A stretch of DNA of 64,000 nucleotides, from NCBI GenBank assembly GCA_035582835.1, contig JAYKAV010002796.1:50058-114057 (forward strand), given 5' to 3'. A program made the translations under genes and the position numbers. The notes below the pieces were generated by a model. That model did no database searches, had not been told where the DNA came from, and saw only the letters and a list, made by a program, of their open reading frames with translations. Source of the DNA: Phoebastria nigripes (taxonomy: Eukaryota; Chordata; Aves; Procellariiformes; Diomedeidae). Below are positions 53,040 to 63,687 of the stretch, in pieces. Within the stretch, counting starts at the first letter, position 1. The number at the start of each line of letters is the position of its first letter.

Positions 53040-54010
53040 CCTTTCAGGCTTCAATTTTTTTCTAGGCTAAACAAGATGAATTCTTCTGGTCTTTTCTCAT
53101 AAGATAGGTTTTTTCCAATCTGATTTTCCCAATCACCATAACAATTCTACTATTTTTTTTTTAATTCCCCCCCTTTTTTTTTCGAGTAGGAGTAACTGAA
53201 ATTAACCATACAGCACAACAGATGAGTCCTCAACATCCTTGTTGTATAATACCAATTTCAGCTGAGAGCAACACCCAGACAGAACATAAAACTATCTTTA
53301 TTTCATTCATGCCCATTAGCAGCTCACAGTAATTCTACGATCAACTAAAACTCCCATGTCTTTCTCCTCCTCAGTCATTTCCAACTAATGAGCAACGAGC
53401 TTCTGAAACAGAGTTATCTTATCCTTACTCCCCAAGTACATGACCTTATACTTTGCACCACTAAATTTTATCCTGTTTCTGTTATGCCAGTCCTCAAGGA
53501 CCTCTGGTTCTCTCTGTAGGAATTTCTTATCTTCTGCTGTATTGACAATGCCTCCAGATATTTTGCCATCAGCAAATTTAATTAACCCTCTCCTACTTCC
53601 TGTACTACAATTACTAGTTAAAAGATAAGATTTGTCTGAGGATGTATTTTTGTGGTGTTATCACTCAGCTTTGTTTTCCTGGATGCTATTAATATAAAAT
53701 GTTTTACTAAACTCTAAATGGATTAGAAGAATTTTCTTTCAACAAATCAGTTATTTTGCCAAATAATAGGTAATGATTCAATACACCCACTATCTTCTGT
53801 AAACCCATTTTGCATTCCATCCTATTTCCATTTTCAACTTTTACTTATGTCTTCTTTAAGAATTTATTCAAAAACCTTGAATAGCACTGATGTTAGGCTC
53901 ATTAACCTATAGCTTTTTGCCTTTTTAAATACAAAAAAAACAGATTTATTTTTTTGCATTCCAACACTACCACCCAACAAGACAGATACCTGACAGGAAT
54001 TCTAGGGTAG
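53040..54010 (-). mobile_element. Old CR1/L3-type LINE fragment, minus orientation
   Basis: On the minus strand this reads through decayed LINE sequence. The reverse complement of 53062-53106 (CTTATGAGAAAAGACCAGAA, then a TTGTTTAGCCT motif) parallels the CTCCTATGAAGACAGGCTGA ... TTGTTCAGCCT stretch of the younger CR1 at 25.4 kb. The reverse complement near 53540-53590 parallels the F-A-D-D-like block of the copy at 46.3 kb. It has many indels and no intact frame. Confidence 0.6.
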
Positions 54011-57000
54011 AAGTTATCTCTTACCTTCTACTTCACGATCTCCTCTCAAATTTTGCTTCCCCCTTGATCGAAGTAATTTCTGTCTACATACACCCCCATT
54101 CTCATTAGCCATCCTGCCTTCTCTGAAATCATCTTTACTGAAAATGGGAATTCATTTCCATTTACCTGGTGGAGAGAATAAAATATAATTTTCTCTGCAG
54201 TCTTCTCCCTGGGCTTGCTTCTCTTCCTTTAATCTTTCTATATGCAGGGCTGAAGAACCTTTTGACATTTGTCTTAGCATCTTTTCAGGCCTATTTTCAA
54301 GATATAATGCAGGTTCTCTTTTGGGGAATTCTTATATCTAAAATGTCTAAGCTATACCTTTACTCCATTCCTTAAGGTTGCTTTATTTTCCTAATGATCT
54401 TGCTACAATGGTTAGGTTTCAGACTATTCTGCACTTCCGACTGAAAGGAAGTCAAAGCATGCTTCAGCCAAAATGATTAAATATCTTTAAGAAATTACAA
54501 TTTGTCCTTCTGAAATTGAGAAACTTAAATACTTAATTTGTCCATCTATTTATTTTAAACAGAATCAATTCGTGATACATCCATTCAAGCTTGTTTTCTA
54601 AGGCCAGCTATTCTGTAATTCTTACTACATGCTAAAACCAAATCTGAAAGAGTTTCAGGTTTTGCTCATTAAGAAACCCAACTGCTGAAAAAAAACCATC
54701 AGCTGTTACATACAGGAGACTCTTACCATTTTTAGAAATAATACCAGAATAATAATTAAATTTAATAATGCCATAGTTATCAACAAACCACTTGCAATAG
54801 ACTAGTGGGGAAAAATAATTCTACAAGTTGGCCTTCAAATGCTGTTACTGACATGGTAAAACTTCTTGTTTCAACGGTTCGTTTAACCTAAAAAGTTGCA
54901 AATCCTCCAGAACTGATTTCTAGTTCCATAACAAATATTTTTCCTAACCTATTTTTGGAAAGATGTGTTGAGGAAGCTTTCTGTATTCTTCCAAATACTA
55001 TGGATATGATCACTATTTATCTACCATTACTAAAAATACTCAAGAAAAACATTATAAAGTGCAGCAAAAGGAAAGATGGAAAATAAGGACAGTGAAAGGA
55101 TTACATGTATTCCTGTTTCTTTTACAGTAAGATTCAGGGAATAACACACTACTGAACACAAATATGGAAGCTATGGACAGATGGCAACTATTCAGTGTAT
55201 GCAGTCATTTTATTACATTGTTTTGTTTCCTGACATTACAGAATGAATCATCTGTTTCAGCAAAGGCATGTTCACAACTTCTAGAAAGATAGCTCAGGTA
55301 CCAGAAAGAACATAGCCATATTAGTACGATACTCTGCCTGGGTTAACATAGTATCCTACTTCTCTACGAGGTTAATTATGTCTAACAAAGCAAGGCATGA
55401 GTAATAGCTACTTTGCCTCCAGAAGTAAGCACTTATAACTCCTTCAAAACCAGAATAGAAAGTCCCTGAAAAACAGTCTACAAGCTAAGTTATTTCCTTG
55501 TTATAGCCACGTTTGAAACATCTGAAAAATGTTTTCTCTTTTTATCTCTTCTCTGTTATCTGCAACATACAATACATAATTGCAAACTGTGTGAGTGTAG
55601 TAGGAGAATCCATTTGCAACGGTTCTCCCCACTCTAAGTGGCATCAGCTATTGGCTAATCCAATACGTTTCATAAAATTTAATCAATGCTTTGAATTTCT
55701 AGCTTTTTACTAAATTATTATTTAAGGACAAACATTTCATTTCAGAACCAGCTGAATACAACTGTATTTACTCTACAGTCAGAGATAAGATATTTTTAAA
55801 TCTGTTCTTTGATACTGGTAGGGGAAAATTTAAGAGACAGATCAAAAGATGGAAAGAAAAAAAAAGGGAGGGAAAATCCACCATTCTGCTCTCCTGATCC
55901 TGAAAATGGACTATTTGGAATCTAACTTCTGGCATTCTGAAACTGCTCTAGTAGTCTCTAACTGACTAGAACGGGCTCATCCCCTTCCTTACCAAAGTAT
56001 TGCATCAGCTCACTTCCCTCCTACTCTTAACACTTGTTTCTATTCATCCATTCACTCCTTGTATGTCTACATATTATTAGTAAGTTCAGCTCAAAGTGTT
56101 AGCTGTTCAGTTCTTAATAATTATTATTCAAAAATTTTCGAGGCACTTGATTTTGATTTGATTTGCTTAAGGACTTTGTATTCCCAAACAATAACCAAAC
56201 TCATGTATGGTTATTAAATGTTCTTCAATCACTAAAGAAAACTGATTATGCTTTTTAATTACATATTATTTACACCTTTGAAGAGTGCTGTCCTTTATGA
56301 AGGACTTCACATGTATAAGGGAACAACTCATCACAGCAAGATTTCTAGACCTGACTGAAAAAAGAGATACCATTCACTGGAACACCTACAGCATAACCAG
56401 CTGTCAGTACAGTAGACTCTTATAAAACTAATGTTTACACATAGTTAGGAGATCTATGATAAAGGGCTGCCTTTGAAAAACAACAGGTAGAAGTTAATTC
56501 TCAGATATAGTTTAAAATACCAATGGACAAAATCTGAAAGTAGCAGCTAAATAAAATACTGAGAGGACACCTTCCAGAATAGTAAGTGCATCAGATTACA
56601 ACAGGGATTTCAACAGAAGATAATGAAGTGCATTAACTGAAAGACATCAGTAACAACCCCACTCATGTTATTTTTCTATTTCTTCCTTTTTACCAATATT
56701 TCCGTCACAGTAGTATCTGGACAGTTTTCAGAAAGAAGACTTAAAAAAAAGGACATTAAAGTCTAGCTATTTTTAGAGGTATTTCTAGAGATGGGTTTGA
56801 AATAAAATTCTGTAATGAGACTCTACGGTGGCAGCAGAATGCTCTTTTCGTGCGGAGACAAAGAAAATAAGTAATATTACTAGAAGAGGTGAAAAACCTG
56901 GAGAACTACATGGAGCAGTAAATAAAGTCTAATACAGCAAATCTGATTAGCAGTGGCAAAAAATACTTTGTCCAGATTACTGGTGGCCAGATTATTCCAG

Positions 57001-57581
57001 GTGCCCAAGAAACTCTATATAAAAGAAGTTTAGACTAGCTCCAGTGTTTGAAAACATGGTTTAGAAATACTTTTACTTCATCAGTAAGGTATGATTCACT
57101 TTGATTCAAAAACTTGGATATTAAAGAGCTTTGCATGTCTGGCTACTAAGACTATTACCTGTAAAGCAGAATCAGCTACAGTTCACAGTACAGTGAATCC
57201 TTACATTAACTTCTGTGAAAGCTGGATAGAATTTTAATATATCCTTGCTCTGACATCTGCTACAGCAACCCATGCCCATGCAGTACTATAGTTATAAAAT
57301 TATGAAATCAAGCAGAAAAAAAAATCTTCAAAGATGCAAAATGACAGGGAAAGTAAGTATTCCTCATACTGAATTAAAAAAGAGTATTTCCATTACATCT
57401 TGCTTTCAAAGACAGCCATCTACCGTACGTATGAGAGATGCCTAGCACTATACAGTGCCTGCACCGTAAGTCCAATGTTTTCCCTGCAAGTGTTAAGAAT
57501 TTTTGCACATATGAAGAACTCAGTAATAAAGCTTGGTGGAATCAGTGGGCTTGCTGTATAGATTATGGATTTACTTTAGTA

Positions 57582-57596
57582 CCACACACACACACA
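57582..57596. repeat. (AC)n microsatellite
   Basis: Seven CA units. Confidence 0.9.
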
Positions 57597-60500
57597 GAGC
57601 AGCTTTGGATAGAATCATGTATGTCCAGAAATACAGGACACACTTAGCAAGTCCTTAATATCTATATAACGTAGGATCAAAAATGCTACCAGAAAGGTTC
57701 AGTTCAGCACAGTTTTACTATTCACAGACATTCAAATCTTCCATTCACAGGGACAGACGTTGTATCAACTAAAGGTATGCTGGGCTTCACCAAAGAATGT
57801 AATGTTTTAATATCCATATACCCAGCATATTCTGACAGGGCTACAACGCTGCCCATCAGGAGACTTTACTTACAGTTAGTCACACACACTCTCTGTCTTC
57901 CCAAAGCATAGCTACTTGAGGAAAGAGGGGAAAAAAATTCAATAGCAAAAAACCAATCTTTCATTTATGTAAGCATAGTTCTTCAATGAACTCATGTTTG
58001 TTTTTTCATATTGCATCAAATCCACATGACAGAACATTTTGAAACTGCTCATCAAGTTGCTTGTTAAATGTTGTACACTCAGAATTACCTTGAACTATTT
58101 TGAAATGTTTTGTCTGACTGATTTTTCCTTCCTTCAGATTTGCATCTTGTGGTCAAGTGAGTTTTAGGTCAAAGGAAGGACAGGGCTTTTCCTTCAGCTG
58201 GGACATTTATAAGGTCTTTCTCATGTGGATTCTCTGGCACATAGTGAGTTATCAGCACATGCTGCAAGTTTTCCCTCAGGCAGAGAACTTTTATGGTCTC
58301 TGTCCTCCACTCAGCCATTTAATTCCATAAAACTTACAGGAGCTTAATTATCTTTAAAAACCTCTACCTTGCTCAAATGTGGTTAACATCATTCCACTGA
58401 TGGAAGAATTTCTGAGTAGAGGCAAGAGACAGAAACACACATCACAGAAAATCAGATCAAAACAGCTTTTCTAATACAATTCAATGGAGAGTATTATACT
58501 TTGCTAACTCTTGGTATAGCAGACCTCTTGCACTCTCATCTTTCCAATGTTTAACATTTTTCTTAGAATTCAAATCTGTGCAGTTACGGTTTACACAAAA
58601 TCTATGTCTTTGATGTTAAATGGCAAGTATGTTCCTACCCTTTCAAAATGTGGGAAAAAAATGGGAAACATGAAAATAAGCATCTAACAACAGACAGCAA
58701 ATAAAAATATTTTAAAAATTAGAAACTCAAGAGAGTTTCTACCATTTACATTTGTATTTAAATGGCTGCAGTTGTAATACTTATTTTGGAAAGCTAAATA
58801 ATTCTAGCTAATACCTGACCATGGGATCAAAATCTGATTGCATACTCTCTTCAATTGTTCTTTAACTGCATTTCTACATCTTAATCACTGGACTAGTTAA
58901 ACATACATTAAACATACATTAAAACACATGCTGTGACACTGCTGAAGCATAAGGACCCTACAAAGGAGATATTTAAATGTATTCCAGGCATCCTACCTGG
59001 GATTTAGGATTTCATATAGGAAGCTTTTTTTTGCTCTTGTGTCCATTCTTGCAAACCCACGAAACTACTCAAGACAATTAACCTTGCCTTAGCTTCTAAA
59101 TCTTGGACAAAACCCTCAAAATCAGAAACTTCCACTTAGATTAGCAGGTTTCTATTTAAGTGCCTATGTAGCCTGATTTTCCAAAGCATCATGTACTCAG
59201 AAGCTTCCACTAAAGATAGCCGAAGGACTCACCACTGCTAAGTATCAGGTCAGTTCAGAGACCTACACTTAGCTTCTAGAGATTACTGAAAATCATATGG
59301 CCCAGATGCCAAAAATGGGATGATCTTTAGTCATGTTTAACTAATTCTTCTGACACATCTTGCTTCTAACTTGATCAGTATTATCTGCTAACATCCCAAA
59401 ACTGTGGATTTGACTGGGCAGTGCATAAAGGGGGGAAAACAAAAATTTCACAAGCTGAAGAACTAATGAAGCTGGAAGATGGAATTCAGTTTGCTTAAGC
59501 TAGACACTTAATTCAGATTCATTAATTCAGATTGAGGGCTTAAGTTTCAACTTAGTTGGTGAAGAAATAACTGGCTTTTGAAGGTCTCCAAAAGCAGACC
59601 CTGTCTGCATAACAGCTGCCTAAACTCAAGCAGACAAGATCTTTATTTAGAGATATCAAAAGCACATGCTTACTGCTCTCCACTGACTACAAAGGAACTT
59701 AGGTCCTTATTAATGGAGGACTACCTTACTAGGCACAAGTGCTGGTACACTAAGGTACTTAGGGTTATGCCTGCCTCAGCAAGTAATACAGCATTACAGG
59801 AACAAATCAAGGGCATCAATAGTTGGTGCAGAGAACCCAAAATGTACAGTGTATGCAGCTCCAAGATTTTACTGCAGACTGGACTTAGTCTGATTCTCTG
59901 AACTGAAAGACCAACTACACGTGGTTCAAAACCATACATAAAAATCAGTCATTGGTTTGGACCCTTACACCTCCATTAGGAGTTGGTGCCCATGCAGTGC
60001 GTACCTGCAACAGATCTCCTAGTTTAGTTTAGTTTCCTCCAAAAGTAATCTAGTTCACGTGTACCAAACCAACCAACTCATGGTAAGCGGGGACAGTTGT
60101 GGACTTTGCTCCAAAACTACATTATTGCTCTGAACCACAGTGCTAATGTAGACACAGGCTAAATAAATCTCAGAATCTCACTACGGCTTCCATCCCTCCC
60201 TCCCCTTTTCTTCATTCCTGGGTGGAAATCAGTCATTTGAGTTATTACCAGCACCTGTCTTCTCCATCTCACTGACTGGTATTGCAAAGCTTGTTAGGAA
60301 CTTAGCATCTTCAGAATACGAATAACCTCTGCCAGATGTGACTGATCTTGGCAAACAACTTTAAAAGTACATTGTGGTGAAGTGGCAGACAGACAGTGTG
60401 ACCTCTTAAGATCATTTCCGAAGGAAATCAGTCAAAAAAACAGTTACTCACAATCACTGGCTCTCCCATATTACTGCCTATAGGAGCTATGCTTTCATCC

Positions 60501-61332
60501 TAAATGTCCTTGATACGGAAACCCTTAAGAGAAGACCTTAGCGTAAACCACACTTTATACAAAATTTCATCTATTTATTTTGAAATCTTGTAACACAGTA
60601 GCTGATTGTTTGAAATAGAAATGTGCATGTTATCAGCCTATTATAATAAGGAATTGTAAAAAGTGGCCAGGATGCAACCATTTCAAAACTGTGCAATTTT
60701 AAAGAAACTTTTATAAGCACATTTACTGCACGGATTGCAATGCTATATATCTGTACATTGTTTATACCTTCCCAAATTTTTTCTGCAGTACTGCCATGCT
60801 ACCAATTACAGCTTATGTCTTCAAACTTCTCTCATTAGGTATAAGACTAAATGGGTTTCGCTTAATTGAGCCTTTTCCTTTCCGTGCAATTATTTTTTTC
60901 TTCCACAAGTAACATATCAATGGTAGATGAGTATCAGTGATGTTCCAGCTACTATGAACTGCTCCTTCTTCACAAGGCTCCAGTCCAGCAACTGGCGGTT
61001 AGTATTTCAGTTACTGCACCTGTAGCACGTAGGTATAAAACATGCAGTGACAAATTCCATAAACAACTATCATAGTTACATCAATACAGAGATGTCCTGG
61101 TTCCAGCTGGGATAGAGTTAATTTTCTTTCTAGTAGCTGGTATGGTGCTGTGTTTTGGGTTTGGTATGAGAAGAATGTTGATGGCACACTGATGTTTTAG
61201 TTGTTGCTAAGTAGTGTTTACACTAGTCAAGGACTCTTCATCCTCCCATGCTCTGCCAAGGTGCACAAAAAGCTGGGAGGGAGCATAGCCGGGACAGCTG
61301 ACCCAACTGGCCAATGGGGTATTCCATGCCAT

Positions 61333-61342
61333 ATGACGTCAT
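61333..61342 (+). promoter_or_regulatory. CRE palindrome in LTR U3
   Basis: The perfect ten-base palindrome ATGACGTCAT contains the full consensus CRE (TGACGTCA), bound by CREB/ATF-type factors. It ends six bases before the TATA box, a promoter-proximal position. Confidence 0.85.
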
Positions 61343-61348
61343 GCTCAG

Positions 61349-61356
61349 TATATAAA
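61349..61356 (+). promoter_or_regulatory. TATA box of LTR promoter
   Basis: TATATAAA is the expected core promoter element, placing the U3/R boundary and transcription start roughly 25-30 bases downstream. Confidence 0.8.
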
Positions 61357-61463
61357 CTAGCAGGCACGGTCGGGGAAGGGGGGATCGCGGCTCGGGGGAC
61401 TGGCTGGGCATCGGTCGGCGGGTAGTGCCGATTGTATCATGCATCACTTGCCTTGTATATTCT

Positions 61464-61503
61464 ATGATGATTATTATTATTATTACTACTACTACTACTA
61501 TTT
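61464..61503. repeat. (ATT)n/(ACT)n run inside the LTR
   Basis: Trinucleotide units of ATT change to ACT part-way, which suggests slippage within the R/U5 region. Confidence 0.9.
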
Positions 61504-61668
61504 TACTTTATTCTAGTTCAATTATTGAACTGTTTTTATCTCAACCCACGAGTTTTCTCACTTTTTACCCTCCCGATTCTCTCCCCCATCCCACCAGAGG
61601 CGGGGGAGTGAGCGAGCGGCTGTGTGGTGTTTAGTTGCTGGCTAGGGTTAAACCACGACAGTCCTTTT

Positions 61669-61691
61669 TGGTGCCCAATGTGGGGCTCGAA
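61669..61691 (+). other. Primer-binding site, tRNA-Lys(CUU) type
   Basis: TGGTGCCCAATGTGGGGC starts eight bases after the LTR and continues TCGAA. It is complementary to the 3' end and T-arm of vertebrate tRNA-Lys(CUU), except at two positions where T replaces C of a CpG. Retroviral minus-strand DNA synthesis would prime here. Confidence 0.82.
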
Positions 61692-61750
61692 GGGTTTGAG
61701 ATAACAACAGATTAACTAGAGCATATTAAGGAATTTATACCTGTTAACAG

Positions 61751-62131
61751 TTGCCGGTCACAATATTGATTCATCTGTTCTCAACATTAGTTTATCTGAT
61801 CTGCACCGTGCCCTTGTTTTTGCTGTACATGTTAAAGAGTGGTGTTGGTTTCTGCAGTCTGCTGTGCTCTGAGGTGATTAGTGATGTTTTGCCGGGGAGA
61901 TCTGTTATTAAAACACTGGCCCTTAGCATTATCTGGTATTTGGGTTTTGTACTGAAGCCGTTACTGTACTTCGGGTACCACCTCATGGAGACAATTAGNA
62001 ATTATACCTCTTCCTCTGAGAGGTTTTTTATGGAGGAAATAGAGAATGGCCCCTTCATTACCTTCCTCTATGATGTTTTCTCCTTCGTTACAGTAACTTT
62101 TCAGTATCTTGAACATCCTTGGGTAGTTTAA
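61751..62131 (+). CDS. Hydrophobic open frame between primer site and gag
   Basis: The frame is open for about 126 codons. It begins at a TTG rather than an ATG; the first in-frame ATG is at 61829. Two strongly hydrophobic segments are visible: residues about 4-27 (LIHLFSTLVYLICTVPLFLL) and about 53-78 (LALSIIWYLGFVLKPLLYFG). A possible N-glycosylation site (N-Y-T) follows. Retroviral leaders usually lack such a frame, although some gammaretroviruses extend gag upstream with a signal-anchor. It may be a separate membrane protein, a decayed 5' extension of gag, or an AT-rich chance frame. One N falls inside it. Confidence 0.4.
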   Translation: MPVTILIHLFSTLVYLICTVPLFLLYMLKSGVGFCSLLCSEVISDVLPGRSVIKTLALSIIWYLGFVLKPLLYFGYHLMETIXNYTSSSERFFMEEIENGPFITFLYDVFSFVTVTFQYLEHPWVV

Positions 62132-62141
62132 GATACATCTC

Positions 62142-63687
62142 TTGGTATTTCTTGGGAATATTGTTTCGGGTTTGTCTAAGGTTAATAAGCAATATAAGAA
62201 TATCATGCAGAGATCTGCCCCAAGGCTGGATAGTTATGAGTGGCAGGGTGTGTGGGATAGCATGGGNAAATGCCTAGGANGGTGGGCACCNCCAGTGTTT
62301 TGGAAATTCACCCCTGAACAAGTGCAGAACCCTGAAAAATTAGCAGAATATTTGGAGAAAGTATGCTGTTACCCTGGCAATCCTAGGGAGACACAAATCA
62401 CTGCAATGTGCTGGGGCCTGGCCCACGCCTACCAAGTCCTGTTTAACTCTATTCAGAACCCTCAAGGGGAAGAAAAGGTCTCTGGATCTGACAACAAAAC
62501 AGGCACTGCGGCTACCCCAACCCCCACAGCAGGCACTGCGGCTGCTCCAACTCCTGTGACAGAGAACCAACCCATACCAGTATCAGTCACCCCTATACAA
62601 AAGAAGAAATACAGAAGAAAATCAGCTTGTTTAGTAAGGAATGAAGATGAACCAGGGCCATCATGAGAACAGGAGGAGGAAGAGGCAGAACGTGTAAATG
62701 AGACAATAACCACCCAATCCCTATCCCTGAGTGAGCTGCGAGACATGTGAAAAGATTTCAGTTGTTGTCCAGGCGAGCACATTGTCACCTGGCTGCTCCG
62801 ATGCTGGGATAACGGGGCCAGTGGCCTGGAATTAGAGGGTAGGGAAGCCAAGCAGCTGGGATCCCTTTCTAGGGAAGGGAGGCATTGACAAAGCAATTGG
62901 ACAAGGGGCACAAGTCCTCAGCCTCTGGAGGCAACTCCTGTCAGGCATGAAGGAAAGGTATCCCTTCAAGGAAGATGTTATATGTCACCCAGGCAAGTGG
63001 ACCACCATGGAGAGAGGTATCCAGTACCTGAGGGAATTAGCCATGCTGGAGGTGATTTATGATGACCTGAACAACGAGTAGTTACCCAAAGATCCAGATA
63101 AAGTCAAGTGCATGCAACCCATGTGGCAGAAGTTTGTACAGAGCGCACCAGCATCGCATGCCAACTCATTGGCAGTAATGGCCTGGAAAGATGGAGAGGA
63201 ACAAACGGTGGATGAATTGGCTGGCCAGCTCTGGCAATACGAAGAAAGTCTCTCCTCCTCCCTATGGGCCTGCGTCTCTGCTGTGGAGAAACTGTCTCGG
63301 GGGGTCCAGCAACTCAAAGAGGATATGTCCTACTCCTCACCTGCACGGGCCAGTATCTCAGCTATTAGGAGTAAGCGTACCTCTGCTCAAGAGAGAAGAT
63401 ATAGTGGATACACACCCCGGGGCACCCTGTGGTTTTACCTGCGTGACCACGGAGAAGACATGAGGAAGTGGGATGGAAAATCTGCCTCGACCCTAGAGGC
63501 ACGGGTACGTGAGTTGCAAGGAAAAACAATCACAAAAGGGGGTTCTTCCAGGAAAACTGCTGCTCCAGTNNCCAGTGAGNAGNTCCCCAGNCAGNNNAGA
63601 AGGGCTGATTCCACTTCCGATCTTAATAAAGGGACTCCTGATTCGTACTTAGAAGAAGTGGGTAGCGAATACGATGACCAGGACTAG
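62142..63687 (+). pseudogene. gag: gag, broken by stops and a frameshift
   Basis: Gag would form the virus core. The first part (62142-62666) has a Trp-rich block (SYEWQGVWDS), a block FWKFTPEQVQNPEKLAEYLE, a Thr/Ala/Pro tract made of two 30-bp repeats and a basic KKKYRRK run at 62601-62621. Breaks: in-frame TGA at 62664-62666 and 62748-62750, a frame change between about 62850 and 62881, and TAG at 63079-63081. The last part runs to the UAG at 63685-63687 and holds FVQSAPASHANSLAVMAW and an acidic end. I see no CCHC zinc knuckle. The start is unclear: the open frame begins at TTG and its first ATG lies near 62202. Confidence 0.8.
62501..62560 (+). repeat. Two tandem 30-bp units in gag
   Basis: Two direct repeats starting AGGCACTGCGGCT encode ten-residue Gly-Thr-Ala-Ala-rich units (GTAATPTPTA and GTAAAPTPVT), a likely flexible linker grown by duplication. 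Confidence 0.9.

Larger units (their letters stand above)
31424..61092 (-). other. Probable ATG10 intron up to the provirus
   Basis: Because the ATG10 N-terminal exons were not found here, this stretch is probably intron, though it could also include 5' flank. It holds a minisatellite at 33.7 kb, a GC-rich zone at 35.7-36.95 kb, an orphan exon-like frame at 38.5 kb, short GC-rich patches near 40.1 and 42.1 kb, and two old CR1-type copies at 45.9-46.4 and 53.0-54.0 kb. The remainder (46.4-53.0 and 54.0-61.1 kb) is AT-rich with nothing I can name. Confidence 0.55.
61093..61660 (+). repeat. 5' LTR of the provirus, 568 bp
   Basis: It begins TGTCCTGGTT and ends AACCACGACA. The reverse complement of the end is TGTCGTGGTT, so the termini form an inverted repeat with 9 of the first 10 bases matching, and both ends have the TG...CA rule. 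Inside are a CRE palindrome, a TATA box and an (ATT/ACT)n run. The six bases before it (61087-61092, CAGAGA) are the candidate target duplication; the second copy would be beyond the right edge. Confidence 0.92.

Noticed and set aside
61669..61691. tRNA-like sequence
   Set aside because: It is the complement of a tRNA 3' end serving as a retroviral primer site, not a tRNA gene; the rest of a cloverleaf is missing.
62340..63317. Minus-strand frames opposite gag (up to 149 codons)
   Set aside because: Shadows of gag with no independent motif.
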